DNA of 64,000 bases from Punica granatum (Eukaryota; Streptophyta; Magnoliopsida; Myrtales; Lythraceae): contig NC_045129.1 in the NCBI RefSeq assembly GCF_007655135.1, positions 28,583,122-28,647,121 on the forward strand. The letters run 5' to 3'. Each line of letters begins with the position of its first letter. Position 1 is the stretch's first letter. The translations under genes were made by a program, and so were the position numbers. Positions 34,666-47,033 of this stretch are shown here, one piece after another. Under the pieces are notes generated by a model. The model was not told the origin of the DNA and searched no databases. It saw nothing but the letters and a program-made list of their open reading frames with translations.

Positions 34666-37600
34666 TGTGCGCACCCGAATTTTATCTCGTCGGGGCACGC
34701 ATGCGCGAGCCTAAATGCAACGCGGCTTGGGAGTGTCCACCTTCCCGGGGACGCGCGACGGACACACGTGAGAAGGAGTCGCCACTACATGTTTACGACC
34801 CGAAAGTCGAGGGCTGGTGAGTTGCCCAGGTCTAGGGGTACGGGGTACACCTAATTGCTAAGGCATATGGTCTGCGAAACCCGAGGTTCTGAATTCAGGG
34901 GTTCTGTTACATGTGAGCCTATATCTCGCATGCCCTATTGGTACTCTAGGTTATCTTGGCTTGCCAATTTTTATTTAATTACCGCTTAATTAAGTTCCGC
35001 TCATCTTACGCGTTTTGACATCGTAAATTCGAAGAAACACTCCGACCGTCCGCTCTCCGACCGGGATTCTTACATGAATAAACGTAAAACATAAATCCTT
35101 ACATTGTCCTCTCAAATAAATAAAATAAAAATTACAACAACTGAATCCCGGTCGGTTCGCGTTCGGTCATTATCCCACTCGTGCTCACCGTGTGGTTTGA
35201 AAAGACTGAAATTGAAATTAAGGTGCGCACTCGGTGTTTAGGGGATTAGATCTCGTAATCTACAATTGGGGCATTGGACCCCATGTGAATCGTATCCTAA
35301 AGGATCGGGCTCAACCCGCATAACAAATGAGTGTAAAAATGTAACAATTAAGCGCAAATAAACAAACAATGAGATTTTGTTATTGCCGAATTTACGTGAG
35401 TTAATCAATTATCATCCGGGGTATCTTGGCATACAAATCCTACCCTAAAACAAACAAATAGGATGATGGATAGGGTATGTAGCATTCAGCATCATTTAAC
35501 GAACCCGACAGACATAATGTCCATAGTCAAGTCTCGAATGAGTGGGTTATTTTTAGATTATTCTGTATCGTGACAATATGGCTTTTACAGATTAATAGTA
35601 CTTTCACCTAAAACCCAAAACCTAACCCTCTATTTGACTATTACCCATGTTTGATTTAAGCCGAGTTTGAAATTAATCTGTTTTCCCATGTTTTAACCTT
35701 TTCTAAACACAAACCTACACTAGAGTGACGGTAGGACAAGAACTGGTAATCATGCCATTGAATCGGTAAATATGTGTATGCATGAAAATCAAGATTACGT
35801 TGTACGTATCTCGGTGCTTTTGAAATTGTGAATTTTGAAAAGGGCATGACTAACAGTTCTTGAACTGTCGATGCGATTCCAGATTATTAATCGGTTCGTA
35901 CAATTTATTTAAAAGAGTCCAGTGATTTAATTTAGCCAAATTTAACGTTTCGATTACCCCGTGTATAGAATTTTAGGTTAATTAGAAATTTACTGAATGG
36001 TTTGGTCTACGGATTTCGAGTCGTCGAGATAGCCATTAGTTGACCGTCCGATAAACTCTAATTTCCGACATGATCACGTTGTATACATATAATTACAAAA
36101 ATAAAATATTTAAATGGGACACATACATTGTCGGTGGGTGATCCAAGTAGGAAAGGGTCGGATATTTTTAGAAAATGTCCAGGGGACTGAATTGAACGAT
36201 TTTAAAAGAGCAGGGACTGATTTGAAAATTCGGATGAAGTTTCGGGGACCAATTTGAAAATTATGAAAAAATTGGGGACTGTCTAAAAATTACTGAAAAT
36301 GTCCCCATAACTTGTTTGAAACGAATTTGAAAATCTGGACTGATCTGGAAACGAAAAAAATGGCCCCAGGACTAAACTGAAACAACTTGGAAAGTTCCTT
36401 GGGATGCTTGAAAAAATTCTGGGAATTCCAGGACTGATTGGAAAATAGTAAAATAACTGGGACTTGATTGAAAAGAAATTTTGAAATTCGGGGCAGATCT
36501 GAAAAGGTGAAAAATGGCCCGGGAATAAACTGAAACAACTTGGAAAGTTTTTTGGGGATGCTTGAAATATTTCGAAAAATCCAAGGACTGATTGGAAAAT
36601 AGTAAAATGACCGGGACTTGATTGAAAATAATTTTTAGAGTTCAGGGCAGATCTGAAAAAAATAAAATGCGTCCTCTGGACTGAAATGTGACAAAACGAA
36701 AAATTCGTAAAATCGAGTTCGGGACAAATCCGATCACCCATGCGACCCAAGTACACTCATTTCACATTATATCCATCAAGCAAGCATTAATATTCAGGAA
36801 AGGACCCCTAATTATGCCACTAAGTCGAGAATTTACCTAGTTCGGGAAGTTGAGGGGTGGTTCTGTAAAAAATAAAAAATTAGAAAATTTCGTCGGCGAG
36901 TTGGGTGGCTGGGTTGCTGGGCCGAGTTGGGCCGAATAGGCCGGACTGGGCCGAATGGACCGCTGGGCTTCTGGACGCGGCTGGGCTGGGCCAAACGCTA
37001 ACGGGCTGCCGCTGCTAGACTAGGCCGGGCCGTTGTTGGACTGGGCCACCGCTGCCGGATTGTGCCGCAAGCTGGGCTGCTCGCGGTGTGCGTTTGTTCA
37101 AATAGAAATCACGAAATCCCGATTAGGAAAGAAATGGCGAAAATAGAGAGAAAGAGAGGGATGGTCCGGGATATTGATGCGAGGAAACGAGCTCCAGGAA
37201 TCAATTGCGAGCTGGAGGAGAAGAGAAGAGTCGGGGGCGAGTTCCAGATCGAGCTGAGGGTCTCGGTTCGAGTTCGAGCTCCGGGTTTCCGAGGGCGTGT
37301 GAGCTGAGGGAGAGTCAGGTGAAGGCGTCGTGTGCTGAAGGCATTCGGGATCCTGGAGCTGTGTGTGTCCCGATCGACGAGCTCCGAATCGTTCCTAGAA
37401 TCGGCGAGCCCTCCTCCCCGATGAGGTGAAGATTTCTTTTTGTTTTAGAGAATCGTTCCTAGAATCGGCGAGCCCTCCTCCCCGATGAGGTGAAGATTTC
37501 TTTTTGTTTTAGAGAATCGGCGAGCCCCCGAGATTTTTTCGTTCGTCCGTTTTCCAAATCCCGAGTGGCGAGTTTTTTTGTTCCGAAAAAATCGAGAGAG

Positions 37601-38200
37601 AGAGAGAGAGTCGGCGTGCACGAAATCCGTTGGCGTGTGTAGAGGTTAGCGTGTGGCAGGCTCTGGTCAGAAGGCGCGGCCGCGGTCACGGGCTCGGTCG
37701 TCCCTGCAAGGAGGAAGAAAAAAAGAAAAAAAGCTGAGATGAAAGGAGGAAGAAGAAGAACAGGAACCTGGGGGCTTCGAGTCAACGGTCATTCTGACCG
37801 GTTCTGACTTCTTTTTCTTTTTTCTTTTTTTTTTCGAATTCGAATTCGACGCGCGTACAAAATTGAAAATTCCGTCTTCTTGATCGGACTTCGGAAAAAT
37901 GATTCGAGACCGCCATCGTGCTCAGAAAAATTCGTTGATCGATATTATGCAATAAAATTATTTTCAATCTCGAATTTTGTTCCGAATTTTGAAAATTGAC
38001 GTCAATTTACGCGAAATTCGAAATCGTCTCGAATAGCATTATTTTTGAATTCTCATAAAATTGGTGTTAAATTAGGGAAATTTGCTGTTTCCAAAAAGTC
38101 GCGAATACTCGAGTAATTAATCGGAAATACTTCCCTTACGGGTGGCAAAAATAACGATTTTGACTCTCTGGAGCCAGTGGACCAAAATTGGGTGCTGACA
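34666..38200 (-). repeat. Tat/Ogre-like 5' LTR, copy A (3535 bp)
   Basis: Near-identical to 25053-28492 over most of its length. Length differs through a 64-bp tandem duplication (anchor GTTCCTAGAATCGGCGAGCC at 37391 and 37455), an extra GGGCCGAAT-type stretch near 36935, and a shorter GA run near 37595. Confidence 0.93.
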
Positions 38201-38205
38201 ATATG
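38201..38205. repeat. Target duplication ATATG, right
   Basis: Identical to 25048-25052. The Athila LTR resumes here. Confidence 0.95.
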
Positions 38206-38214
38206 CCCTTATCA

Positions 38215-38236
38215 ACTTCCCCACACTTGAACTTTT
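38215..38236 (-). other. Athila polypurine tract
   Basis: Minus strand TTCAAGTGTGGGGAAGT abuts the LTR start TGATAAGGG. This is the expected plus-strand primer site. A sister motif lies at 39476-39500. Confidence 0.8.
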
Positions 38237-39918
38237 GCTTGTCCTCAAGCAAAATAAATAAGACCAAGGAAAGAAATCTATCATCGAGAGTACAAATTTT
38301 CATATTCACTAATTCAAGCATCTGATATCTCAGAATTTATGACTCGCTATTTTGTGGTGCCCACTGCTCAAACCAAACTGGAAACATGTGATCAGAGTAC
38401 TACAATTGAAATTAACCAGCTAATCTAAAGAAAGCAAATTTTAATCCAAGCGTTTAGCCTAAGATTTCTATTTCAAAAGTAAATACTCAGTCTTATAAGG
38501 AAAAATACACATTTAAACTTCATAGCTGTTAGCAGGCATATGATCCCTCTAATTTTCCCTCTAAGCAAGTCAAAAAGGTAGTGAAAGTATATGGTATCTG
38601 CTTCGTCCCTAGGTTTTCTTCCTTTTTATTACAAGTCTTAATTCATTTTTTTGTTTTTGCATTCAATTTTTCCTTTCTGTTTCAGAAACAATTTTTTTTT
38701 TCAAGTCCAATTTTTGTTTGAACTTGTGCCTTTCCGCTCTTCTCGTTATAGTGAGTTCACTGAGTTGGCACATCCCGGGCTCATCACCCAAGTGACCGGG
38801 TTTTAAAGGGACCCCTACGAACTCTTCCTCACTCTAACATTCAAGTTAGGATACTCATAACTCAATTCTTGAGTCATTGGAGTAAAGGCTATGCTTGCTT
38901 GTTTTTTTTTTTTGAATGCTCACTAACACTTTTCAGACTTTTTTTTATAGGAATCACTAAGTACAAAACTTCTTCTACCTCTTTCACTAAATGTTAAAGT
39001 GCTATTAGAATAATTAAAAAGAGGATATACTAACTAACTTTGCTTAGAAGTAGACTTGTTTATTTTTCACTTAATGACTTGACCGACTCTTAAACTTCAA
39101 ACTCTAGGGCTAAAAACTAGGTAAATTTGATTTCTAAATATTTGACTAATTAATTTTAACTAAGTACAAAAATTACAACAGTGGTGAGTAGGGCGCCTAA
39201 GTGAGTCAATTTTTTTTCAAACAATTCCTGAACAAATGCTATCCACAGTATTCTTCGTACAATCTCTAGATTTCAATAATTAAAAAAAATTATAAAAAAG
39301 AATTTGGCCTAACAATTACCAGATAACTTAAGGACAATTATAGTTCAAGGTGACAGGGAAGTATAACCATTTATCAACAAAGACAGGCATCAGATGTCAT
39401 GAGTAACAAATTAAATCACAGAATTCAGACATCAACACTATACTCAATTTTATACTCCATCTATTTAGTATCTCCCTTCCCCACACTTAGATTAAACAGT
39501 GTCCTCACTGTTCCTAATGTAGTTCTAGTAAAACGAAAATAAAAATAAAGAACATAAGAGAAAAAGAGATACTAGTACTTCCTCGGTTTTGAAAAATTAA
39601 GTTGTAGCAATTGGAGTTCCAACTGGTATAGCAATAGAGAGAGTCAGCAGTTGTTATCCACCCTGGCTTCAAAAACAAAAGGAACAAAAATAGCAGATAA
39701 TCTATCTTAACTAAAACAGTCAAATAGCAAATATCACAAGTCTATCCAATGAGTGGGTGCTTGATAAAGTACAAACCAGCATCAAATCAAAATAAAACAA
39801 ATGAAGCAAAAGAATTGAGAGCCAACAGGGCCTTTAGCTCTCAGACATGGACTGCCTCCCATGAAGCACTTAGTTTATAGTCGCTAGTTCGACTTTTCCA
39901 GTTCTTCAACCGAATTTG
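38237..39918 (-). other. Athila 3' non-coding region
   Basis: About 1.7 kb of AT-rich sequence between pol and the polypurine tract, where some Athila elements carry an env-like frame. None is recognisable here. The sequence TTCATGGGAGGCAGTCC (minus strand, about 39860) and a second AAGTGTGGGGAAGGG purine tract (39476-39500) are typical landmarks of this region. Confidence 0.65.
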
Positions 39919-41735
39919 CTAGATCCACCGTAGTGGCATCACCATCAATATTTTCCCCTTCAAAGTAATGTTGAGAAGATGACCGTTTACTTTAAAAGTG
40001 CGGTCATCTTCTGACTTCAGCTCAACTGCACCATAGGGAAAAACATTAGAAATAACAAATGGTCCAGACCATCGAGATTTTAACTTACCTGGGAACAACT
40101 TCAAGCGAGAGTTGTATAACAGGACTTTCTGACCAGGCAAAAACTCTCTCTTTAGGATGTTCCTATCATGCCATCGCTTGGCTCGCTCCTTGTATATCCT
40201 AGCATTTTCATATGCTTCCTCTCTCATCTCAGCCATCTGATTCAACTGGAGCAATCTCTTTTCACCTCTCCTTTGCCCAAGTACTGCTCCTACAGCATAG
40301 TCGCTGGCATCACACATCAGCTCAAACGGAAGCTCCCAATTAGGTGCAACGATCACTGGTGCAGAAGTGAGTTTCTCTTTCAATAAATTGAATGCCTGCA
40401 AACAACTGTCATTAAAAACAAAAGCATAATCTTTTTCAAGTAAATTACAAAGAGGTCTAGAGATTTTAGAAAAGTCTTTGATAAATCTCCTATAGAAGCC
40501 AGCATGTCCTAAGAAGCTCCTTACTCCTTTTGTTGAAGTGGGTGGTGGCAACTTCTCTATTATCTCCACTTTTGCTCGATCAACTTCAATCCCTTTCTTT
40601 GACACCTTGTGACCTAAGACTATACCCTCTCTTACCATAAAATGACATTTCTTCCAGTTCAGAAGCAGATTAGTCTCCTTACATCTTTTAAGCACACAGC
40701 CTAAATTTGTCAGACAAGATTCAAATGACTTCCCAAAAACAGAGAAATCATCAATAAATATTTCAATAAAATTCTCTAACATGTCAGAAAATATAGACAT
40801 CATGCACCTCTGGAAAGTGGCAGGTGCATTACAGAGACCGAAAGGCATTCTCCTAAAGGCAAAAGTGCCATAGGGACAAGTGAATGTGGTTTTCTCCTGG
40901 TCCTCGGGTGCTATATGAATCTGATTGTAACCAGAATAACCATCTAGAAAACAATAATAATCATGCCCTGCAAGTTTTTCTAGCATCTGATCAATGAAGG
41001 GGAGGGGGAAATGGTCTTTACGGGTAGCATCATTTAGTTTCCTATAATCTATACAAACTCTCCACCCAGTCACAGTATGAGTCGGGATTAATTCATTGAC
41101 CTCATTTTTATCCACAGTCATATCACCCATTTTAGGCACTACTTGAACAGGACTAACCCATTTACTATTTGAGATAGGATAGATAATACCTGCATCCAAC
41201 AGTTTAAGCACTTCTTTCTTCACTACCTCTTTGAGAGTTGGGTTAAGTCGCCTCTGTGGTTACACTGTGGGTTTGTACTCAACTTCCAACATTATCCTAT
41301 GAGTGCAAATCAGAGGGTTGATCCCTTTGATATCTACAATAGTCCATCCTATCGCCTCCTTGTGCTCTCTCAGCACGCTTAGGAGCTGTTGCTCCTGATC
41401 ACCTGTCAAGGAAGAAGAGATAATTATTGGCAAAGTATCATCTATTCCAAGATAGGCATATTTTAAATGGCTAGGCAATGGTTTAAGTTCTAGCACCGGG
41501 GACTGTGTCAAAGATGACACTGGTTTTGTCGCACTGGTGCCCAGCTCCTCATAGTAGCGAGCCTTGATTTCTGACACCTTCTCCACAGATTCTTCCTCAT
41601 GCTCATCATCATCACTCCAATCGTCCAGATCCCTAAGGACTGATTCCATTGTATCCACACCTGCTTTCTCCTCCACAGACTCAGAGATAAGCTCATCAAT
41701 AATGTCAAATGGTGTAACAAGATTTGCCATCATTA
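39919..41735 (-). pseudogene. Athila pol: RT with RNase H-integrase deletion fusion
   Basis: Minus strand. The linker after protease (41733-41260, ending HRIMLEVEYKP) is followed by a TAA at 41260 in the same frame. RT then runs from 41223: KWVSPVQVVPKMG, WRVCIDYRKLNDAT, MPFGLCNAPATFQ, and FIDDFSVFG with intact catalytic Asp pair. RNase H begins (CDASDYAVGAVLGQRR), then joins in frame to the integrase C-terminal region (ARIYKERAKRWHD, PGQKVLLYNSRLKLFPGKL, RWSGPFVI). The rest of RNase H and the integrase HHCC and DDE core are absent. The result is one 434-codon open frame, so the deletion did not break the reading frame. Confidence 0.94.
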
Positions 41736-43915
41736 AATTTCTTTATGGCATCATAAACATTAAAAGTTATTTGTTCATTCATAACTCTTAAAGTGAGCTT
41801 ACCTTGTTCCACATCTATTAATGCTTTACCTGTCGCAAGGAACTGTCTGCCAAGGATCATGGGCACCTCTCTATCCTCCTCCATCTCCAAGACTATGAAG
41901 TTGACTGGAAATATGAATTTTTCTACCTTCGCCAGGACATTCTCGACAATACCCTTTGGATATTTGATACTCCTGTCAGCAAGTTGCCAGGTAATATGAG
42001 TTTTCTTGCATTCTCCAAGTCCAAGTTTCCTGAAAATAGACAGAGGCATTAAATTTATACTTGCACCTGAATCAATAAGAACGTTCTCAAAATGAAAATT
42101 CCCTATAGTACAAGGAACAGTGGAACTCCCCTGATCTCTTTGTTTGCGTGGTAAGTTAGGCAAGTCCTTTTGAAGAATCATAGAACACTCTCCTGTAAGC
42201 ATCACAGGCTCACTCCCATCAAACTTCCTCTTTTTAGTGAGCAGATCCTTCATGAATCTAGCATATGAAGGCATCTGCTGGAGTGCTTCTGCAAATGGAA
42301 TGTTGATTTGCAGCTTTTTAAAGACATCTAGGAATTTAGCAAATTGGGCGTCCAGCTGCTGTTGCTTCAATCTTCCTGGAAAAGGGACAGGAGGAACATA
42401 CGGTTTCACCCCTAGTGACTTCTGCCTTGGTTCCTCCACCTTTTGCTTACCTTTGTCTTTCTTTGGACTCTCCTCCTGAGTTTGAGCTTTTCTATTGACT
42501 GTGTCCAATTCCTTGCCACTCCTCAGCATTATAGCATTGACACTCTTGGGGTTCTCTTCAGTGTTGCTGGGTAAAGACCCTAATGGTCTATTACTCAATT
42601 GTTGAGAAATCTGATTAATCTGACCCTCTAGGTTTCGAATAGTGGCTTGTTGATTTTGTAGCATGGTGTCAGTCTTTTGCATATAGCTCAACATGAGCTC
42701 TTCCATTCTCGACTGACTCTGCTGAGGTGGAGCATTCTGAGCAAGGCCTTGCTTCTGGAATCTAGATGGCGGTTTAAGTGCATTATTCTCATTCCTCCAT
42801 GAGAAATTAGGATGATTACGCCACCCTGGATTATAAGTGTTCGAATAAGGCCCTTGATTACTCTGTTGGAAGTTGTTGACAAAGTTCACTTGCTCTCCAT
42901 TGGGTGAAGCTGAGGGATTTCCAGACATGCATTCAAGAGTCGAATGTAGTCCTGAACACAACTCACAAAAAGCAATCTGATTAGTATTAAAAGAATGTGC
43001 TGAGGTGAGTTTACTTACCTGGGTAGTGAGAGCTGAAATCTGGGTTGTCAAATTAGCAATAGTGTCCATATCATTGACTGATGCCCCTCTTGATTTGCTT
43101 CTCTCATTCTGCCAATTATGTGCACTGGAGGCCATCTCTTCTATCAAAGCACTTGCTTCATCATAATTCTTACCCATCAGTGCGCCTCCTGCTGCAACAT
43201 CTACTAGAGACCTCAATGTATCATCCAGGCTAAGATAGAAGACCTCAATTAGGAGATTATCTGGCAATCCGTGATGTGGGCACTTTCTGATTGCCTCCTT
43301 GAATCTCTCTCATGCCTCATAAAGTGATTCACCACTGAACTTGGTGAAGTTAGTGATTTCGTTCCTCAATCTTGCAGTCCTAGCTGGTGGGAAAAATCTC
43401 ATGAGAAACTTAGATGAAAGGTCGGCCCAGGTGGTAATGGACTCTTGTGGCAATGAGTTGAACCAGGCTCTCGCTTTATCCCTAAGTGAGAAAGGAAAAA
43501 GCTGTAATCTAATAACATCATCAGTGACATTATTCATCTTTACCGTGTTACAGTATTGGAGGAATCCTGCAATATGCTCATCAGGACTCTCGTTGGGATA
43601 TCCTCCAAACTGATTTGATTGAACCATCTGGATGAGTGCCGGCTTCAGTTCAAAGTTATTAGCTGGAATAGTGGACCTTCTGATCGCAGAACCCATAATA
43701 GTAGGTACTGCATAGTCTCGAAGTGCTCTGACAGCACCCTGTATTTGGCAGTTGATGTCATCGTCTGCCATCTCAACTGCCTGCAATTCTTCCCTTCTTC
43801 TGTTCTCTCTTCTCAACCGATGCAAGGTGCGCTTTATCTCAGGATCTAATGGTAGAAGTTCAGCACTTCTACTCCTGCGCATAGAATACCTGCAAAGAGA
43901 ACAAGAAATAAACAC
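41705..43915 (-). pseudogene. Athila gag-protease with one nonsense codon
   Basis: Starts at ATG 43915 (MFISCSLCRYSMRRSRSAEL). Gag core motifs are DEHIAGFLQYC, ARAWFNSLP and FFPPARTARLRNEI. A TGA at 43310 interrupts a frame that continues unchanged to 41705. The downstream part holds ALMGKNYDEAS, a CELCSGLHSTLEC zinc-knuckle-like motif, a Gln/Asn-rich stretch, a Lys-rich linker and the aspartic protease site VLIDSGASINLMP with VPMILGRQFLATG. The frame is lost by one base near 41735, just before the pol linker. Apart from these two lesions the gene looks complete. Confidence 0.94.
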
Positions 43916-43972
43916 ATAGTAAAGTGCGCCTAAATTAACAATAGAACTAAAAGTGGTCTAATATTAAGTTAG

Positions 43973-43990
43973 TCCCCGGCAACGGCACCA
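43973..43990 (-). other. Athila PBS (tRNA-Asp type)
   Basis: Minus strand TGGTGCCGTTGCCGGGGA, 6 bases from the 5' LTR. It differs from the tRNA-Asp-complementary TGGCGCCGTTGCCGGGGA by one base. Confidence 0.9.
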
Positions 43991-43996
43991 AAAACT

Positions 43997-45244
43997 TGAT
44001 CCACTGCAAATATATATAAAAATAAGCGCGAATTCTACCAGCAAGTATACTGGGTCAGATCAAGTAATGTAGTGATGAATAGAGTGTCGATCCCACGAGG
44101 ATTAATTAAGTACTAAACCTATATTAGATTCTATTATTATCTAAGCAATCAAATTGAGAGAATTAAATAATTAACTACTAATCAACCTAAATCGTCACAA
44201 AGAGCAGAAAGAGAATTGTATGAAAATATATCAATTGAAAGTGGGAAAAACAGAATCCACCCTAGTTTCACTAATCAGATTGCCATCATGTTATATAGAT
44301 TAATAGCTATGTGCTTATTCAAGTGAGTTTATCAAACCTTTAAAATTAAAGTCTTAAACCCCTAATTAATCAATCAGCTCCCGCATCTCTAATTAATAGT
44401 GGACTCTAAATTATAATCATACACCTTCCAGTGCTATGATTGTCTAATGCCCTAAATTAATTATTCCTAATGTCTTAGCGAATAACTAATTAGAAACATT
44501 GCATTAATCCCTGGATAATCTCTAATTAAACTAATTAACGCAGCTTCTACATTAACTAATTAGTCTAATCAAGAATTCCTAACAAACACTATATCAACTC
44601 CCGTATCAATAGTGTTTCTAACAATTATAACCAATTAAGAATTAAAATTGAAATTATAGGAATTGCAATCATGAATCATTAACACATCTATTAATCCTAT
44701 AACATGGCGACAATCATCATATTAGCTACCTAGGGTTTCATCATATTCCCACAAGAGAAGCTTAGAACATCATGGAATTGAAAACACAATTATAATTCAA
44801 AAGAGCCATTGTAATAGAATTCATATTCAGCAGTAAACTCAAGATATTGAATCCTAAAACAAAAACCCAACAATTCCTTTAAGGATTTGTCTCTTCCACA
44901 ATTCTTCACTTCAAATCAATTGATCCAGGTGACGGCTCCAGACAAGACTCTCTCCAAAAACTCTCTAGGTTAAAAGAATGGTGAAAGATGGCTCCCCCCC
45001 AGGGTTTTCTATTCTTGTTATGAGGAGTATTTATATCCAAAACAAAAAAGATTTTCGAAAGATATAGGCTGGCTCCAAATTACGCAAAACTCCTCAATAT
45101 TGCTCGTAATTCCATCTAAGTCCTCAAAGACCTACAATATCAAATTACACATAATTAAGCATCAACTTCTTATAATTTCTATAAAATTAATAATAATTTA
45201 ACATGAATTGCACAATAAAATATTAGTATAATATGCCCTTATCA
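43997..45244 (-). repeat. Athila 5' LTR (1248 bp)
   Basis: Minus strand starts TGATAAGGGCATATTATAC and ends TTTGCAGTGGATCA. It keeps a block (about 44211-44460) missing from the partner LTR and shows the uninterrupted ATATGCCCTTATCA site into which copy A inserted in the partner. Confidence 0.92.
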
Positions 45245-47025
45245 AAAAACAAACGCAAGCTATCCAATTTGATTCTCAAGTAGGAGCCGATTTCATAAAT
45301 CTATGGAATTCAAAAAAGAATTTATCTTATTATTAATCAAGGATTTCGTATATAGCTAGAACGACCCTCCCAAATTGCGAATACTAATTTGACTAAAATT
45401 AATCGGATTGAAGTTATAGCTTGCAGTCCATAGATCATTCTTTTTTTGGGTAAAATTCTCGAAAGTTTTCTCGTTAAACCAGTCCACAGATGGTTAACCT
45501 CGAGACCATGTTTGATAATTTTGGAGCAGGACACAATACAAAAAGAAATATTTCCAAATATGATAGATCTTTTTTTCTGGAGACACGAACTTCCAAGGGG
45601 CGTCGAGATGTAAATGTGAAAAAACAAAAGCGCGTCGAGTTTCGATTGTGGCTTCTTAATAAGCAACAATATCACAGTGTACGAAGAATGGAGCAGAGAC
45701 AGAAAAACTGTGTAATAGACTGGACAAATCGATAGAGAGCAGAGCAAGGAAGAAAGGCAGTAGCACAGTAGAACGTAGAGAGCAGTAGAAGAGGGGAAGA
45801 AGATGAACTCAGAAGAAGGAATATGATATTACTTTTTTGTTTTCTTTTTTTTTTAATTCTGATATTCAAAAATTCAATTGGGTCCAGATTAATTCAGCTG
45901 ATTCGGCCTCCGATAAGGTAGAACTCTCTCACATGATGATTGACAGTACACGTGTGATGCCTTTTATGGGATCTGCTGCTCATCGCACGCAGACAATCCC
46001 TTCTAACAAGGTAACTTTAGATATTTAAAAGCGAGCCACTCAGTTCTTAACGTTTTCACTATTTCTCCTTACATTTATTTAATAACCATTGGGCCTCATT
46101 ACATAAGTTTGTTCCCTGACAAGCAGAGAGAGGGAGACTATACGTGGAGAATTTTTTATATAAAGAAGAAGAAGGAGAAGGAGAAGATATAGTTAGGTGG
46201 GCAGTGACAAAGGAGATTCAAGAAATAGAGCACATTCCTTCTTTTTCCCATTATCATGCGAGGCTGATTAAATTAGCTGACATAAAGTTCTTCTTCTTCC
46301 AGATCTAATTTCCCTATTATTCTTGTTTGGGAATCGGGAAATAGATCGAAAGAGCATGATTTTGGCCCAAAACAGTTGTCGTGTCCATCCTGCTGACTTC
46401 AATCAGGATCCGAAGACTGAACCTAATCAAGGAACTTTCTTTCCTTTTGTGGCATTATCAGTAACAAAAGGACAGTAACAAAAGGACAGAGAGAGAATAA
46501 CTTAGACAATCCTCGACTCGAGAAGGCATCCTGGTTCTCTTGGAGATTCCAATATCAGCTGTGAGCAAGAAGAAGAGACAAAGACAGGGGCATGAAAGAG
46601 AAAAGCACTGAAATTAGGAAATATAATAAAGCATCAATGGAGGGAATTTAGAAGCAAAATCAACTAGGAGCTAGGAAATGCTCGAAATGCCTACATAGAA
46701 AGCTCTCGTCAAACGGATGGAGGCTTCTCGTTGCATGAGTCCGAGGCCAGCCCAAACTATAAGCAAGTAAAAGGCTTCGTTTTAGGCTCTCGGCCCACTA
46801 AGTCCTTTATGTCAATCTATTTATGGCCTCAATTTTTGGCCCAGTAAGGTCTATATATATGACTCATAGTCCCAAATATCTTTGACAAAATATGATATTC
46901 ACAGTTCACACAACACATAGAATAAATGAAGCCTCTATTAATTACCTAACAACCCAATTTATCTCATACTTTTCAATATTTGCTTATTTATTTTTTTAAT
47001 CTCTCTCAGTTACTTCCTAATAACT
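45245..47025. other. Low-copy-looking DNA, no gene recognised
   Basis: No terminal repeats or transposon domains are visible. A minus-strand frame of 136 codons (45337-45747) has no motif I know. GA-rich stretches at 46120-46190 and CT-rich words near 46290 resemble plant 5' leaders. The stretch may be the original gene-bearing DNA upstream of the MATE relic. Confidence 0.4.
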
Positions 47026-47033
47026 CCTCTAAC
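47026..47033. repeat. hAT target duplication, left
   Basis: CCTCTAAC here and TCTCTAAC at 48906-48913, seven of eight bases identical. Confidence 0.8.

Larger units (their letters stand above)
25053..38200 (-). mobile_element. Non-autonomous Tat/Ogre-like LTR element, minus strand, 13.1 kb (copy A)
   Basis: Two LTRs of 3.44 and 3.54 kb (minus strand TGTCAGCACC...GGTGCGCACA) flank 6.2 kb. The ATATG target duplication is perfect. An Ogre-type PBS adjoins the right LTR and a purine tract the left LTR. I find no gag, protease, RT, RNase H or integrase. The interior contains, in element order, a shrunken remnant of the DUF7745-like ORF, a GGGCC-type repeat array, a conserved non-coding block and a 29-bp minisatellite. 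It inserted 9 bp from the outer edge of an Athila LTR, so it is younger than that Athila copy. Confidence 0.92.
38206..45244 (-). mobile_element. Athila-like Ty3/gypsy element, minus strand (deletion derivative)
   Basis: Element order right to left: 5' LTR (43997-45244), tRNA-Asp-type PBS, gag-protease, RT with a truncated RNase H fused to the C-terminal part of integrase, AT-rich 3' region, polypurine tract, then the 3' LTR whose edge is here and whose body is at 24050-25052. It lacks the integrase core. Beyond its 3' LTR lies another PBS and gag start instead of a target duplication. Confidence 0.92.

Noticed and set aside
45337..45747. 136-codon minus-strand frame, briefly considered as a plastid-derived insertion
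   Set aside because: The style is reminiscent of organellar intergenic DNA, but I could not match any plastid gene. A plastid-genome search would decide.
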